Source: CAVUNY01 sp963843535
GTDB lineage: Bacteria > Chloroflexota > Anaerolineae > Anaerolineales > Anaerolineaceae
Assembly (NCBI GenBank): GCA_963843535.1
Contig: CAWJKU010000002.1
Span: forward strand, 186,001 to 250,000
Length of the DNA stretch: 64,000 nucleotides
Direction of reading: 5' to 3'
This document shows positions 8,628-17,323 of this stretch, one piece after another (positions within the stretch are counted from its first letter, which is position 1; every line of letters starts with the position of its first letter). The position numbers and the translations under genes are program-made. A model generated the notes under the pieces. That model saw nothing but the letters and a program-made list of their open reading frames with translations, did no database searches and had not been told where the DNA came from.

Positions 8628-10094
8628 TTATTCTTCGCCAATTGTATGGAGTAAAGCAAAATTTGGCGGGCGCAAAGCACCCACTGGAAAACCGGTTACC
8701 ATAACGACCTGTTGGCCCTTTATGCATAAACCAGAATCCAGTATGGCTTTATCCACGATGAGGATCATTTCTTCAACTGTTTTTGCGATAGGGACGAGAT
8801 AAGGCGTGACACCCCATAATAATCCCATTTGCTGGTAAGTTTTTTCTTCAGGTGTAAAGGCAAGGATAGGCACCTGCGGCCTGGCTTTTGACATCAACTG
8901 AGCTGTTCTTCCGCTTTGGGTAAAAACCACTACCGCGGCAACGCTGCGGTCATGGGCCAATTCACGCGCTGCACGCGTGGTAGAAATGGCGTCATCTTGA
9001 GTTGGTTCTTCTTGAAATGCATTCTTGCTGCCCCAGGCCGAGTAGAATGATTCAGCCTCGCGCACGATTCCATCCATCATCATCACACTTTCCAACGGAT
9101 ATTCACCGGAGGCAGTCTCGCCGGACAACATAACGGCATCCGTGCCATCAAAAACCGCATTGGCTACATCTGAAGCCTCGGCACGGGTGGGACGCGGGTT
9201 ATGGATCATCGAATCAAGCATTTGGGTAGCGGTGATGACGGTCCTTTCATGCCGGTTCGCGAGCTGGATGATCTCTTTTTGCAGGATAGGCACCCGGGCC
9301 GGGCTTGTTTCCACACCAAGGTCGCCCCTGGCTACCATTACGCCGTCCGCTTCGTGAATAATTTCATGCAAGTTTTCGATTGCTTCTGGCAATTCCAGCT
9401 TGGCAATGATGGGAAGTGTTACCCTGGCTGGGTTTATCGCGCGGATCTTTTCACGTATGTTTTTAATATCCTGAGCAGTGCGAACAAAAGATATGGCAAT
9501 TGCATCTACATCCTGTTCGAGGCCAAATATCAAATCTTCATGATCTTTTTCGGTAAAACCGGGGATATCCAGATGCACCCCAGGGAAGTTGACCCCTTTA
9601 TGAGATGTGAGTTTCCCTCCCAGGATCACTTTTGCTTGAATATTACCTTCTTCAACCGACTGGATCTCCAATTCGAGATGCCCATCGTCTAACAAGATGC
9701 GTTTTCCGGCAGACAAATTGTGGGTTAAATCCGGAATGTCAATGGGAAGCGCGATTATTCCATTATTAGCGGTTATTTTTTCCACAACATCTGATTTTCC
9801 ATCTGGTTTATTCGTCAGTTCGACCATCTGGCCCGCAATCAGGTTGACGCCACCATCTGGCAGCCAGCCAACCCGTAATTTGGGGCCTTGCAGATCCTGT
9901 AATATTGTGATTGGGCAGTTTAAAGCCTTAGAGAGCTTGCGAATAGAAGCGATCCTTTGCGCGTGGTCTTCATGTGTGCCATGGGAGAAGTTAAGCCGGG
10001 CAACATTTACCCCGGCTTCGACCAGTTTCTGAAGATCCGCTTCACTGCCACAGCTGGGACCAATTGTGGCAACAATTTTTGCTTTCCTGTCCAT
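8628..10094 (-). CDS. pyk: Pyruvate kinase
   Basis: 488 residues from the ATG at 10094, which has GGAGG at 6-nt spacing; an in-frame TTG 12 nt upstream overlaps that ribosome binding site and is rejected. Family signatures in order: KIVATIGPSCGSEADLQ and ARLNFSHG at the N-terminus, the active-site segment IIAKLELPEAIENLHEI, ADGVMVARGDLGVE, and TATQMLDSMI. The C-terminal domain (from ~345) has VVVFTQSGRTAQLMSK. The enzyme converts phosphoenolpyruvate and ADP to pyruvate and ATP. It lies 15 nt after rocD in an amino-acid/carbon operon, an unusual place for pyk. Confidence 0.96.
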   Translation of the reverse strand: MDRKAKIVATIGPSCGSEADLQKLVEAGVNVARLNFSHGTHEDHAQRIASIRKLSKALNCPITILQDLQGPKLRVGWLPDGGVNLIAGQMVELTNKPDGKSDVVEKITANNGIIALPIDIPDLTHNLSAGKRILLDDGHLELEIQSVEEGNIQAKVILGGKLTSHKGVNFPGVHLDIPGFTEKDHEDLIFGLEQDVDAIAISFVRTAQDIKNIREKIRAINPARVTLPIIAKLELPEAIENLHEIIHEADGVMVARGDLGVETSPARVPILQKEIIQLANRHERTVITATQMLDSMIHNPRPTRAEASDVANAVFDGTDAVMLSGETASGEYPLESVMMMDGIVREAESFYSAWGSKNAFQEEPTQDDAISTTRAARELAHDRSVAAVVVFTQSGRTAQLMSKARPQVPILAFTPEEKTYQQMGLLWGVTPYLVPIAKTVEEMILIVDKAILDSGLCIKGQQVVMVTGFPVGALRPPNFALLHTIGEE

Positions 10095-10109
10095 AAATCC
10101 CTCCAAGCG

Positions 10110-11312
10110 CTATTTTCTGGTCAGAACTGCGCGGATTGCTGGCAGCGCCCAATCGATTGTCTCCTGATCGATAATCAAGGGTGGTGCAAACCGGATAATA
10201 TTGCCGTGAGTTTCTTTTGCCAAAATACCGTTGGTTTTAAGTTCTTCACAAAACCGGCGAGCCCCGCCTGCTTCTGGTTTTAATTCGACACCAATCAACA
10301 GACCTTTGCCTCTTACCTCTTTGACGTAACGGCTGGGGATTTCTGACAGCTGATCTATAAAATACTCACCCATTTTCGCGGCGTTCTCGATCAGGTTTTC
10401 CTCAACGATTACCTTGAGAGAAGCCCTGGCAACGGCAGCTGCCAGCGGATTCCCACCGAAAGTAGATCCGTGATCCCCGGGGATAAAGCAATCCATAATC
10501 GGCGCATCGGCCAGAACAGCAGAAACCGGATAAAATCCGCCTGAAAGAGCTTTGCCAATGATGATGATATCCGGACGCACTCCTTCATGTTCGCAGGCAA
10601 ATAGCTTACCTGTCCGACCAAGACCGGTCTGGATTTCATCTGCGATCATCAAAATGTTATTTTTTTCGCAGATTTCTTTGACCTTACGCAAATATCCGGC
10701 TGGGGGAATAATTACTCCGCTTTCACCTTGAATCGGTTCGACCAGTATCCCTGCCGTGTTTGGATTGACCGCCATTTCCACCGCGCGAGCATCACCGTAC
10801 GGCACAGTCACAAATCCAGGCGTAAACGGCCCGAATTCATCTCTGTATTTCTTTTCGGTGGATATGGAGATCATCGATATCGTGCGGCCGTGGAAATTAC
10901 CTTCGACGGTGATGACTTCAGCCTTGTAATGGGGAATTCCTTTGACCACATAGCCCCATTTACGCGCCAGTTTAACTGCCGTCTCGACGGCTTCAGCCCC
11001 ACTATTCATGGGTAATGATTTCTGGTAACCGGTAAGCTCAGAGAGTTCTTGATAAAAAAGCGGGAGCTGTTTATTCCGAAAAGCTCGAGAGGTTAATGTA
11101 ACTTGAGAAGCTTGCTCGATCAAAGCGCTTAATATTTTTGGGTGTACGTGTCCCTGGTTCAAGGCTGAATACGCGCTCAGACAGTCAAGATAGCGATTTC
11201 CATCTACATCAATTACCCATACACCTTCAGCATGGTCAATCACAACATCCAATGGATGATAATTATTCGCTCCGTACTGTTCTTCAAGTTCGATGTATTC
11301 TCGGCTGTTCAT
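10110..11312 (-). CDS. rocD: Ornithine-oxoacid aminotransferase
   Basis: 400 residues, class III PLP-dependent aminotransferase. The N-terminus GANNYHPLDVVIDHAEGVWV and YLDCLSAYSALNQGHVHPKI match the ornithine aminotransferase branch rather than ArgD. The PLP-binding aspartate lies in MIADEIQTGLGRTG and the Schiff-base lysine in IIIGKALSGG. It converts ornithine plus 2-oxoglutarate to glutamate semialdehyde and glutamate. It lies 11 nt after argF, so ornithine made or consumed by OTC is the shared metabolite. The start is preceded by GAGG at short spacing. Confidence 0.93.
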   Translation of the reverse strand: MNSREYIELEEQYGANNYHPLDVVIDHAEGVWVIDVDGNRYLDCLSAYSALNQGHVHPKILSALIEQASQVTLTSRAFRNKQLPLFYQELSELTGYQKSLPMNSGAEAVETAVKLARKWGYVVKGIPHYKAEVITVEGNFHGRTISMISISTEKKYRDEFGPFTPGFVTVPYGDARAVEMAVNPNTAGILVEPIQGESGVIIPPAGYLRKVKEICEKNNILMIADEIQTGLGRTGKLFACEHEGVRPDIIIIGKALSGGFYPVSAVLADAPIMDCFIPGDHGSTFGGNPLAAAVARASLKVIVEENLIENAAKMGEYFIDQLSEIPSRYVKEVRGKGLLIGVELKPEAGGARRFCEELKTNGILAKETHGNIIRFAPPLIIDQETIDWALPAIRAVLTRK

Positions 11313-11323
11313 AGATCCTCGAT

Positions 11324-12248
11324 TTAGTCTCCAAGCAACTTAACTAGAATGGCTTTTTGAGCATGCAGCCGGTTATGGGCTTGTGGGAAAATCACAGAAT
11401 GAGGCCCATCCGCGACTTCGTCCGTCAGCTCATGATTGCGGTGAGCCGGCAAACAGTGCATGACAATTACGTGTGAACGGGCTTCTGAGACGAGCCGGCT
11501 GTTCACCTGGTATGGTGGAAATACCGCTTCGCGTTTTTTGGTTTCAGCTTCCTGTCCCATGCTGGTCCAGGTATCCGTGTAGATGACATCTGCCTCGCGA
11601 ACCGCTTCATGAGGATCGCGCAGCTCGGTGATCTTGCTCCCGCTGTCTGCTGCAATATTGCTGGGCGATTTTTACTGCAGCCGGATTAAGATCATATCCT
11701 TCCGGGCTGGCAATGGTGAAATTTGCGCCTAATTTACAACAGATGTGCATTAATGAAACTGCCACATTATTGGCATCGCCGACGTAGGTGACGTTCAAGC
11801 CCTTCATTTGTCCAAATTTTTCAATGATCGTCATCGCATCTGCCATTCCCTGGCAGGGATGGTTGTAATCACTCAGCCCATTGATCACGGGGATACTGGA
11901 CCATTTTGCCAGCTCAACCACATGGGCATGGTCAAAAACACGAGCCATGATCCCTTCAACATATCCCGATAGAACCCTGGCGACGTCGGCGATTGATTCA
12001 CGCTGCCCTAATCCAATTTCGCTTGGGGATAAATACAGTGCATCGCCACCCACATGGCGCATGGCCATATCGAAACTGATCCGAGTTCGCAGGCTTGGTT
12101 TTTGGAAGATCATTCCCAATACTTTACCTTTCAGAAGAGGAGGATTGTCTCCCTTAAAGTGCCTGGTTTTTAACTCGATGGCCAGATTTAACAGTTGTTG
12201 CAGTTCATCGGCAGAATAATCAGAAATGGCGATGAAATCTTTTTTCAT
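11324..12248 (-). pseudogene. argF: Ornithine carbamoyltransferase with a +1 frameshift
   Basis: Two overlapping frames together encode one OTC. The 5' part (from ATG 12248, GAGGG upstream) contains the carbamoyl-phosphate motif SLRTR at residues 52-56 and HPCQ at 130-133. The 3' part contains TDTWTSMGQE and the ornithine-binding HCLPAHR motif. The frame changes between about 11636 and 11660. The total length, 925 nt, is 3x308+1, so a single extra base explains it and the repaired product would be 307 residues, normal for OTC. Without repair the product ends after ~212 residues and lacks the ornithine site. Sequencing error, recent mutation and programmed shift cannot be told apart here. Confidence 0.9.
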
Positions 12249-12282
12249 GGTTTTTTCCCTCTTAAATGAATTTGGCATGGCA

Positions 12283-12288
12283 AGTATA
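12283..12288 (-). promoter_or_regulatory. Extended -10 promoter element for argF
   Basis: On the minus strand TG-T-TATACT (extended -10) lies ~35 nt before the argF ATG. No convincing -35 box is present at the matching distance, as is common for extended -10 promoters. Confidence 0.4.
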
Positions 12289-12373
12289 ACATACGGCATT
12301 TTTCCGCTGTACTGGATTCCGGATGAATATCTTCGTAAAATGTCATACAACTGCTTATTTTGTTTACTTTAAA

Positions 12374-12420
12374 ACGGAATGGATTTGCTGGTCGGCAAAA
12401 TGCCAGCAAATCCATTCCGT
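12374..12420 (-). terminator. Long hairpin terminator of the ABC/zinc-ribbon operon
   Basis: A perfect 18-bp inverted repeat (12374-12391 with 12403-12420) with an 11-nt loop lies 19 nt after the stop of the 12440 gene. On the minus strand it is followed by TTTTAAAG. It separates that operon from argF. Confidence 0.8.
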
Positions 12421-12439
12421 GGGAAAACATAAGCCTATT

Positions 12440-13228
12440 TTATTGGTCGGTGAAGCGTGAATTGTCGATCATTTCTTTAAGGCGATCTTGCTCTGTTTTT
12501 GCTGGAATTTGCTGACCAGCCTGTGCCTGAACCACCTCAGCGGATATTGCGGCATCTAATTCTGATTTCCCTATCGGTCGTACGATGCTCCATTTACCGC
12601 AAAACTCACAGCGGTCAACTCGATTGCGAAATCCGATATTGACTGCCCACCAGTGTATCCCATAAGGTCGGCGGCAATGCGGGCAGATCGTGCCGCCGCG
12701 TATGCCAAAAACTCGCGGAGCCCCAGGTGCCAGATTTGAGAGGGGTCTTTTTCGAAACGCTATCGTTTGAAAGAGCACCACGACTGCCATCACCAGGGCA
12801 ATCCCGCCCAGAAGCGGCACGATTATACCAAACATACCGCTGGATTCCTCTTCAGCGGTTGCAAAATTAAACCGCCTGGCTGGTGCGGTGAATTTTTGAC
12901 CATCGTTTGTTTCGATGATGGCGCTCAAATCATGCCAGCCGGAGGCGTACTGGGTGGTTTGGAAAGAATATGTGAATGGATCGGCGGTCACTTCTGCGAT
13001 AAGCTGATCATCAATCGTATATTTTACCGACCGCATGTTGCCAGGACCGTCAACTCGTAAGGTAAACGTCCCGCGGATCTGGCTGCCGTTTCCATAACCA
13101 AAAGTGCGGCTGATATTCAAACGATAATCATCTTGTTGGGCATGAACGAAGCTAATGCTTGCAGTCAAAATGACGAGTGAAATCAAAATAGAATCTAAGA
13201 AATTTGAGAATTTACGAATCTTCAACAT
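12440..13228 (-). CDS. Membrane protein: signal peptide, Ig-like domain, TM helix, zinc ribbon
   Basis: 262 residues, no named family recognised. Visible parts: signal peptide 1-30 ending VHA; an extracytoplasmic beta-rich Ig-like domain ~35-123 with RGTFTLRVDGPGNMRSVKY and GWHDLSAIIETNDG; a TM helix ~131-154; then a cytoplasmic segment with a zinc-ribbon pattern CPHC (182-185) and CEFC (207-210). It is the third gene of an operon with an ABC-2 permease and ATPase (10-nt gap), so it is probably an accessory of that exporter, linking an outside domain to a cytoplasmic metal-binding module. The function is inferred only from position. Confidence 0.7.
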   Translation of the reverse strand: MLKIRKFSNFLDSILISLVILTASISFVHAQQDDYRLNISRTFGYGNGSQIRGTFTLRVDGPGNMRSVKYTIDDQLIAEVTADPFTYSFQTTQYASGWHDLSAIIETNDGQKFTAPARRFNFATAEEESSGMFGIIVPLLGGIALVMAVVVLFQTIAFRKRPLSNLAPGAPRVFGIRGGTICPHCRRPYGIHWWAVNIGFRNRVDRCEFCGKWSIVRPIGKSELDAAISAEVVQAQAGQQIPAKTEQDRLKEMIDNSRFTDQ

Positions 13229-13238
13229 ACATTGATCC

Positions 13239-14030
13239 TTACTTCCATTTGGTGAGAATATTCTCTCTTTGAAAAAGAGATGATCCTAAGAATAAGGCTG
13301 CGATATCTACAATGATAAATACGACGATAGAGATCAGAATCAACTGCAAATTGATGAGGATAAAACCGGCAATCTGACCAAACATGACAACCATGATCGG
13401 TAGGATCAGGACCGCGGATATTTGTTCCGCTACCCGCGGATCATTTACTCGGGAGGAGACAATTACGGCCAGAATCACAGCCATAACAGCCATCAAGGGA
13501 CCAATCACCGCGACAGCCAGCAGCCAAGTGGGGCCTAAAATGTAATTCTGCACCGCTGCGCCTGCACCAACCACTGGCAAGAGCAACAAGAAAACGGCAA
13601 AACAAATCCAGGTTGCCAGGATAGCAGGCACGACAGCCGCCAGGATTTTACCAGTCAGTAATTCGATGGTGGTGATGGGTGTGGCGAGCAGTGGTTCGAG
13701 GCTCCGAGTAGTCTTTTCCCCGACGATGCTGTAGGCGGCAATGGTAATTGGGATCATCAGCGGCATGATCATATACAGTAGAAGAAACTGGTTAACCAGA
13801 TAGACCTGCATGCAATCCTGAGAGGCCATAGCCCCGCATGCCTGAGAGAATTGTGCTGGCATATCGCTCAGATCGCCACTTGAAGATCCTGAGGACCGGG
13901 TAGCGTATAGCGTAACCAACGGCAAAATGGTAAAAATAACTGGCAGAAGGGTGATGGTTAACAGCACCATGCGATGTTTAAAAACTTCTGACCATTCTTT
14001 ATCTATGATTGTACGGATTCTATCGATCAT
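13239..14030 (-). CDS. ABC-2 type exporter permease (NatB-like)
   Basis: 263 residues with about six hydrophobic helices. The large extracytoplasmic loop after the first helix contains two cysteines (ACGAMASQDC). The segment EKTTRSLEPLLATPITTIELLTGKI is cut here to its core, SLEPLLATPIT, the family signature of ABC-2/NatB-like permeases that couples to the ATPase. It forms the membrane part of an efflux pump with the ATPase encoded 17 nt upstream. The substrate (sodium, drug, peptide or lipid) cannot be predicted. Confidence 0.85.
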   Translation of the reverse strand: MIDRIRTIIDKEWSEVFKHRMVLLTITLLPVIFTILPLVTLYATRSSGSSSGDLSDMPAQFSQACGAMASQDCMQVYLVNQFLLLYMIMPLMIPITIAAYSIVGEKTTRSLEPLLATPITTIELLTGKILAAVVPAILATWICFAVFLLLLPVVGAGAAVQNYILGPTWLLAVAVIGPLMAVMAVILAVIVSSRVNDPRVAEQISAVLILPIMVVMFGQIAGFILINLQLILISIVVFIIVDIAALFLGSSLFQRENILTKWK

Positions 14031-14047
14031 TGTGGTTACCAGTTTCG

Positions 14048-14971
14048 TTATGAACGGATCATTTCAAGATAGATATCTTCCAGCGAATGGCGCAGCTCAC
14101 CGACAAACTGGATGTCCGCCTGCAAATCTACCAATTTTCGGATGATCACTGGATTTTGCTCTTCTGGGTTATCCAGGCTGATGATCAGCCGATTTTCCAC
14201 CTGTTGAGCATCGCGCACACCTGCCAGAGAAGTGATCGCCTTTATCCACTCAGGCTGCAAATTTCTTAAATGGACGACTACCTTCTTACCGAACAGGTTG
14301 GTCCGCAGGTTTTGCGGCGTGTCAACAGTGATCATGTGCGATTTAAATATCGCGATCCGCTGGCAAAGGCGGTCTGCTTCGTCGAGGTTATGGGTACAGA
14401 GAAAGATCGTGGTGCCCTCTGTCTTTAACTCTTCTATAAAATCACGCACAAGGCGTGAAGCTTCTGGATCGAGACCGCTGGTAGGTTCATCCAGAAATAG
14501 GATCTTTGGTTCGTGGATCAGCGCCCTGGCGATCGCCAGTTTCTGGCGCATTCCCTTGGAAAAGCTGCCGACTTCATCAAACCGGCGGTCCCATAAACCT
14601 AATAAACGCAGAAATTTTTCTACCTGCCCGGTTATATTTTTTACTCCGTAAAGGCGGGCAAAGATATTAAGGTTTTTTTCTGCGCTCAGCCGCTCGTACA
14701 TTCCAGGCGTTTCTGTCAATATACCAACTGTCCTGCGAATTTCGGTGTCATTTTTGCCGATTTCCATGCCGTTGATGAATGCTTTTCCGGATGTGGGAGC
14801 GATCAAACTGCATAACATGCGCACGGTTGTAGTCTTCCCAGCACCATTTGGCCCCAAAAAGCCAAAAACCTCTCCTTCTTTCACGTCCAGATCTAAATTA
14901 TCGACGGCGACAACTGGCGGTTTATTTTTCCCCGTACTAAAGCTTTTGGTCAACTTTTCTGTTTGGATCAT
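14048..14971 (-). CDS. ABC transporter ATP-binding protein (NatA/CcmA type)
   Basis: 307 residues. Walker A GPNGAGKTTT, signature loop FSKGMRQKLAIAR and Walker B ILFLDEPTSGLDP are intact; the H-loop is in FLCTHNLDEADRL. The C-terminal ~80 residues form the extension typical of drug/sodium exporter ATPases. First gene of a three-gene operon with the ABC-2 permease and the Ig-like/zinc-ribbon protein. A sigma-70-like promoter candidate lies ~95 nt upstream. Confidence 0.92.
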   Translation of the reverse strand: MIQTEKLTKSFSTGKNKPPVVAVDNLDLDVKEGEVFGFLGPNGAGKTTTVRMLCSLIAPTSGKAFINGMEIGKNDTEIRRTVGILTETPGMYERLSAEKNLNIFARLYGVKNITGQVEKFLRLLGLWDRRFDEVGSFSKGMRQKLAIARALIHEPKILFLDEPTSGLDPEASRLVRDFIEELKTEGTTIFLCTHNLDEADRLCQRIAIFKSHMITVDTPQNLRTNLFGKKVVVHLRNLQPEWIKAITSLAGVRDAQQVENRLIISLDNPEEQNPVIIRKLVDLQADIQFVGELRHSLEDIYLEMIRS

Positions 14972-15064
14972 AAGGGTGGCACTTTACAAATTATAGATTT
15001 TTTGATTAGAATTTTCAGCACGCTAAATTATTTTACATTGAATTTAAAATTTCCTGCGTCAATA

Positions 15065-15094
15065 ATTATCATAAAACTGTCAAGATTCCGTCAA
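15065..15094 (-). promoter_or_regulatory. Promoter candidate for the ABC exporter operon
   Basis: On the minus strand: -35 TTGACG, an 18-nt spacer and -10 GATAAT (each 5/6 to consensus). This gives an untranslated leader of about 85 nt before the ATPase start at 14971. It lies within a 319-nt stretch free of intact genes (14972-15290); the only other content seen there is the small pseudogene at 15123-15288. Confidence 0.45.
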
Positions 15095-15122
15095 AATATG
15101 CCAATAATTATTTTGATTTTTT

Positions 15123-15288
15123 TTATTCACCCCTAAACACCTTTATTGTTGCATCTATGGGTAGGGCCAGGCCTGCCTCAACTTCCACTGCTTTGATGAT
15201 ACCCACAGGAATAGAGCAGGCAGTATGGGAACAGTATTATCGTTGTTTTAAATCCGCAAATACCTGCGAAAACATCAACTCTTGACAT
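15123..15288 (-). pseudogene. Remnant of a small DUF6951-like cysteine protein
   Basis: An ATG at 15288 with AAGGAG at 5-nt spacing, 2 nt after the previous stop, opens with SRVDVFAGICGFKTTI and then runs into nonsense. In a second frame the DNA continues with CSHTACSIPVGIIKAVEVEAG and a LALPIDATIKV tail, shown here in pieces, then TAA at 15125-15123. From memory of the family, small DUF6951 proteins begin with AGICGF and end with an HTAC..P..I.KA.E...GLALP segment, with about 40-50 residues between. Here those residues are missing and the frame changes at the junction, so this looks like an internal deletion. Family assignment is from memory and should be tested. Confidence 0.55.
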
Positions 15289-15290
15289 TT

Positions 15291-16136
15291 TTACTCCTTA
15301 ATCATGGGACGAAGAATCTTTAAAGCGAACGCTCTATTCCAGTACAATTTGAGAAGGGTACCTGCTCTCCAGAAGGCGAAACCAGCCAGGCCGTGTGCCA
15401 GCACTGCAAAGAGTGGAGGAGTCTGGAGTGTATAGTATGTCCAGCAAAGGCGGGTTGTGCCCCACAACTCCAAAAAATATCCCAGGGCAGTCCCGGCCAG
15501 GAAGGTTGCTAAGGCAATTCGCATATTTCCGGGGCTAATAATTAATAAGATGCAAGCTGCCAAGGCCAATAAGGTCAGAGATTTATTCATTGTGGGCCAA
15601 ACAAATATAAGCATGAGAATCATAAAAAAACAAAAGACCGGATAATAAATGTACGCGATTGTCTTCTCTGATAAGGCACGTGACCAACTCAGGATCACTT
15701 TAACCATACGGTCGATGGTCAGGCTGGCGATTGGCCAGGCGGGGATAATCCACAGCGGGGGACGCTCATTGGTGAAATACGTCCAGAGCTGCGTCTGGGT
15801 TCCCCAACTTTCGATCGTTAACCCGCCGCATAATCCGACAAAAACAATGAACGCATCTCTTTGTAAATCGGCGCCAGCCATTATGGCCAATGACATAAAG
15901 GCAAAAATACCTATGAGAAGCCAATCGAGTTGGAGCCAGATGGGGTGGGCGGGATTAATTTGGGAAAAATAATCTACGACCAGGGGCCACCATACGACGA
16001 CAATTAACAGCAACAAAATGACGAAAACGCTGAACAAGGTATAACTAAATCTTGTCCAACCCAGGTAACGGGAAATGCGGATTAACCATCCTCCCATCTT
16101 TGTGTATTGGTTAGATTTTTTTGATGGTTGATCCAT
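15291..16136 (-). CDS. Polytopic membrane protein with internal duplication, carotenoid-linked
   Basis: 281 residues with about eight hydrophobic segments; no named family recognised with confidence. Two 21-residue segments align without gaps: E109-x-W-G-T-x4-W118-T-Y and E223-x-W-G-T-x4-W232-T-Y, each followed by T-x3-P-P-L. The halves are offset by 114 residues, so the protein arose by duplication. An acidic residue plus Gly/Trp/Tyr in membrane helices recalls integral-membrane carotenoid enzymes such as CruF/DUF422 and CrtYc/Yd, but that is shape similarity, not a proven match. It lies 5 nt after lycopene cyclase in the same operon, so a role in carotenoid modification is inferred. Confidence 0.7.
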   Translation of the reverse strand: MDQPSKKSNQYTKMGGWLIRISRYLGWTRFSYTLFSVFVILLLLIVVVWWPLVVDYFSQINPAHPIWLQLDWLLIGIFAFMSLAIMAGADLQRDAFIVFVGLCGGLTIESWGTQTQLWTYFTNERPPLWIIPAWPIASLTIDRMVKVILSWSRALSEKTIAYIYYPVFCFFMILMLIFVWPTMNKSLTLLALAACILLIISPGNMRIALATFLAGTALGYFLELWGTTRLCWTYYTLQTPPLFAVLAHGLAGFAFWRAGTLLKLYWNRAFALKILRPMIKE

Positions 16137-16141
16137 GACTA

Positions 16142-17296
16142 TCAGACTCTTTTGAGTAATTTTACCTTTATTAATGCCTGGACAAATCGATAAGGAGGTA
16201 GGGAACTCAAGATTTTAAGGTCGGAAAACCAGCTGCCATCTTCATTTAGAAAACGGAAGATGTCTTGAATAGAATTATGTTCAAATAATATTGTGAAAAT
16301 ATCTGCGCATTCGTCCGGGTGGCGCCTCATTATCTGCAAAAGAATAGTGTCAAACCAACGATAACGGACAGGTGACTCTGGTATGTGAAATGGATGGTTA
16401 TACGCTAAAAGAGAACGGACGACAGCGCTAGAATCCTGCTGAATACGCCAAAATGCATACCCGGAGGATGGTTTTACCCGCCCGCCTTTGGTGCCAATAT
16501 TCAACACGTGAGCGCTTGGTCGGCGAGGAAAAACATGATCCGTCATGGGGATAATACCTTGTTCGGGTTCACTTATTGTGTAGGATTTTATCCCCAAATC
16601 CTTTTCGATAAAATCTTGCAGACTTTGCTGATATTCAGACTGTGAAAGGAGTGCCTCAGAAAATAAAGTGTATTCGATCAAAGCAGAATTAGGGCTGAAG
16701 GGCAGTATGTACATGAAGCGCATCGCACCATTTTGTGGAATGCGAAAGTCAAAAAGGGTGGGGGTCTTCGGATCGAAGAATGGATCAGCGGTCTCAATAA
16801 TCCAACCCAAAAAGTGCTGCTTAAGATAATGGTATTTTTGGGGTTGGAGTTGTATATCCGCGGGTTTGAGGATGCTGTCGAATGCGAAGTCGGCTGTGAA
16901 GACTTTGTTATCGACGTCCACCTGAACGCCATTTGGCAGATCTGTGATGGAATTAACAGCGCCTTGAATCCAGTGAACATTGGGGGAGCCACTTAACAGC
17001 TCGCGGGCAAAATTATAATAATCTATACCACGCACCATATGATAACGGTAATCACCCAGGGAAAGTACCTGATTGTATGATCGGGCGGCAAAGCGGATTT
17101 GTGACCAGGATCGATATAGGATCGACTCTAAGCCAGTGGGTTGATTTGCCCAAAAACACCAAGTGCGGTCATTCTGTTTTTTTGCTTCTCGATCCACAAT
17201 TAAAACAGAGCGACCGGCAAGGTTGCTCTGTTTTATTGCCAGAGCCAAATTTAATCCCGCGGCGCCGCCTCCGGCGATGATGTAATCGTAATGCAT
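16142..17296 (-). CDS. crtY: Lycopene cyclase, CrtY/CrtL family
   Basis: 384 residues, the usual length. The N-terminal Rossmann motif is DYIIAGGGAAGLNLALAI, followed by VDREAKKQNDRTWCFW, the family signature with DRTWCFW. Also seen are IPMTDHVFPRRPSAHVLNIG and the GGRVKPSSGYAFWRIQ motif conserved in lycopene beta-cyclases. The enzyme cyclises the ends of lycopene at the membrane using reduced flavin as a cofactor. No phytoene synthase or desaturase lies in the window, so the rest of the pathway must be elsewhere. It is followed at 5 nt by the duplicated membrane protein. Confidence 0.9.
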   Translation of the reverse strand: MHYDYIIAGGGAAGLNLALAIKQSNLAGRSVLIVDREAKKQNDRTWCFWANQPTGLESILYRSWSQIRFAARSYNQVLSLGDYRYHMVRGIDYYNFARELLSGSPNVHWIQGAVNSITDLPNGVQVDVDNKVFTADFAFDSILKPADIQLQPQKYHYLKQHFLGWIIETADPFFDPKTPTLFDFRIPQNGAMRFMYILPFSPNSALIEYTLFSEALLSQSEYQQSLQDFIEKDLGIKSYTISEPEQGIIPMTDHVFPRRPSAHVLNIGTKGGRVKPSSGYAFWRIQQDSSAVVRSLLAYNHPFHIPESPVRYRWFDTILLQIMRRHPDECADIFTILFEHNSIQDIFRFLNEDGSWFSDLKILSSLPPYRFVQALIKVKLLKRV

Positions 17297-17323
17297 TTTA
17301 CTGGTATAAACAACTCACCGGCA

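Noticed and set aside
15157..15285. A 42-codon plus-strand frame beginning MGRARPAST within the gap 14972-15290.
   Set aside because: No ribosome binding site, and the opposite strand carries the better explained DUF6951-like remnant.
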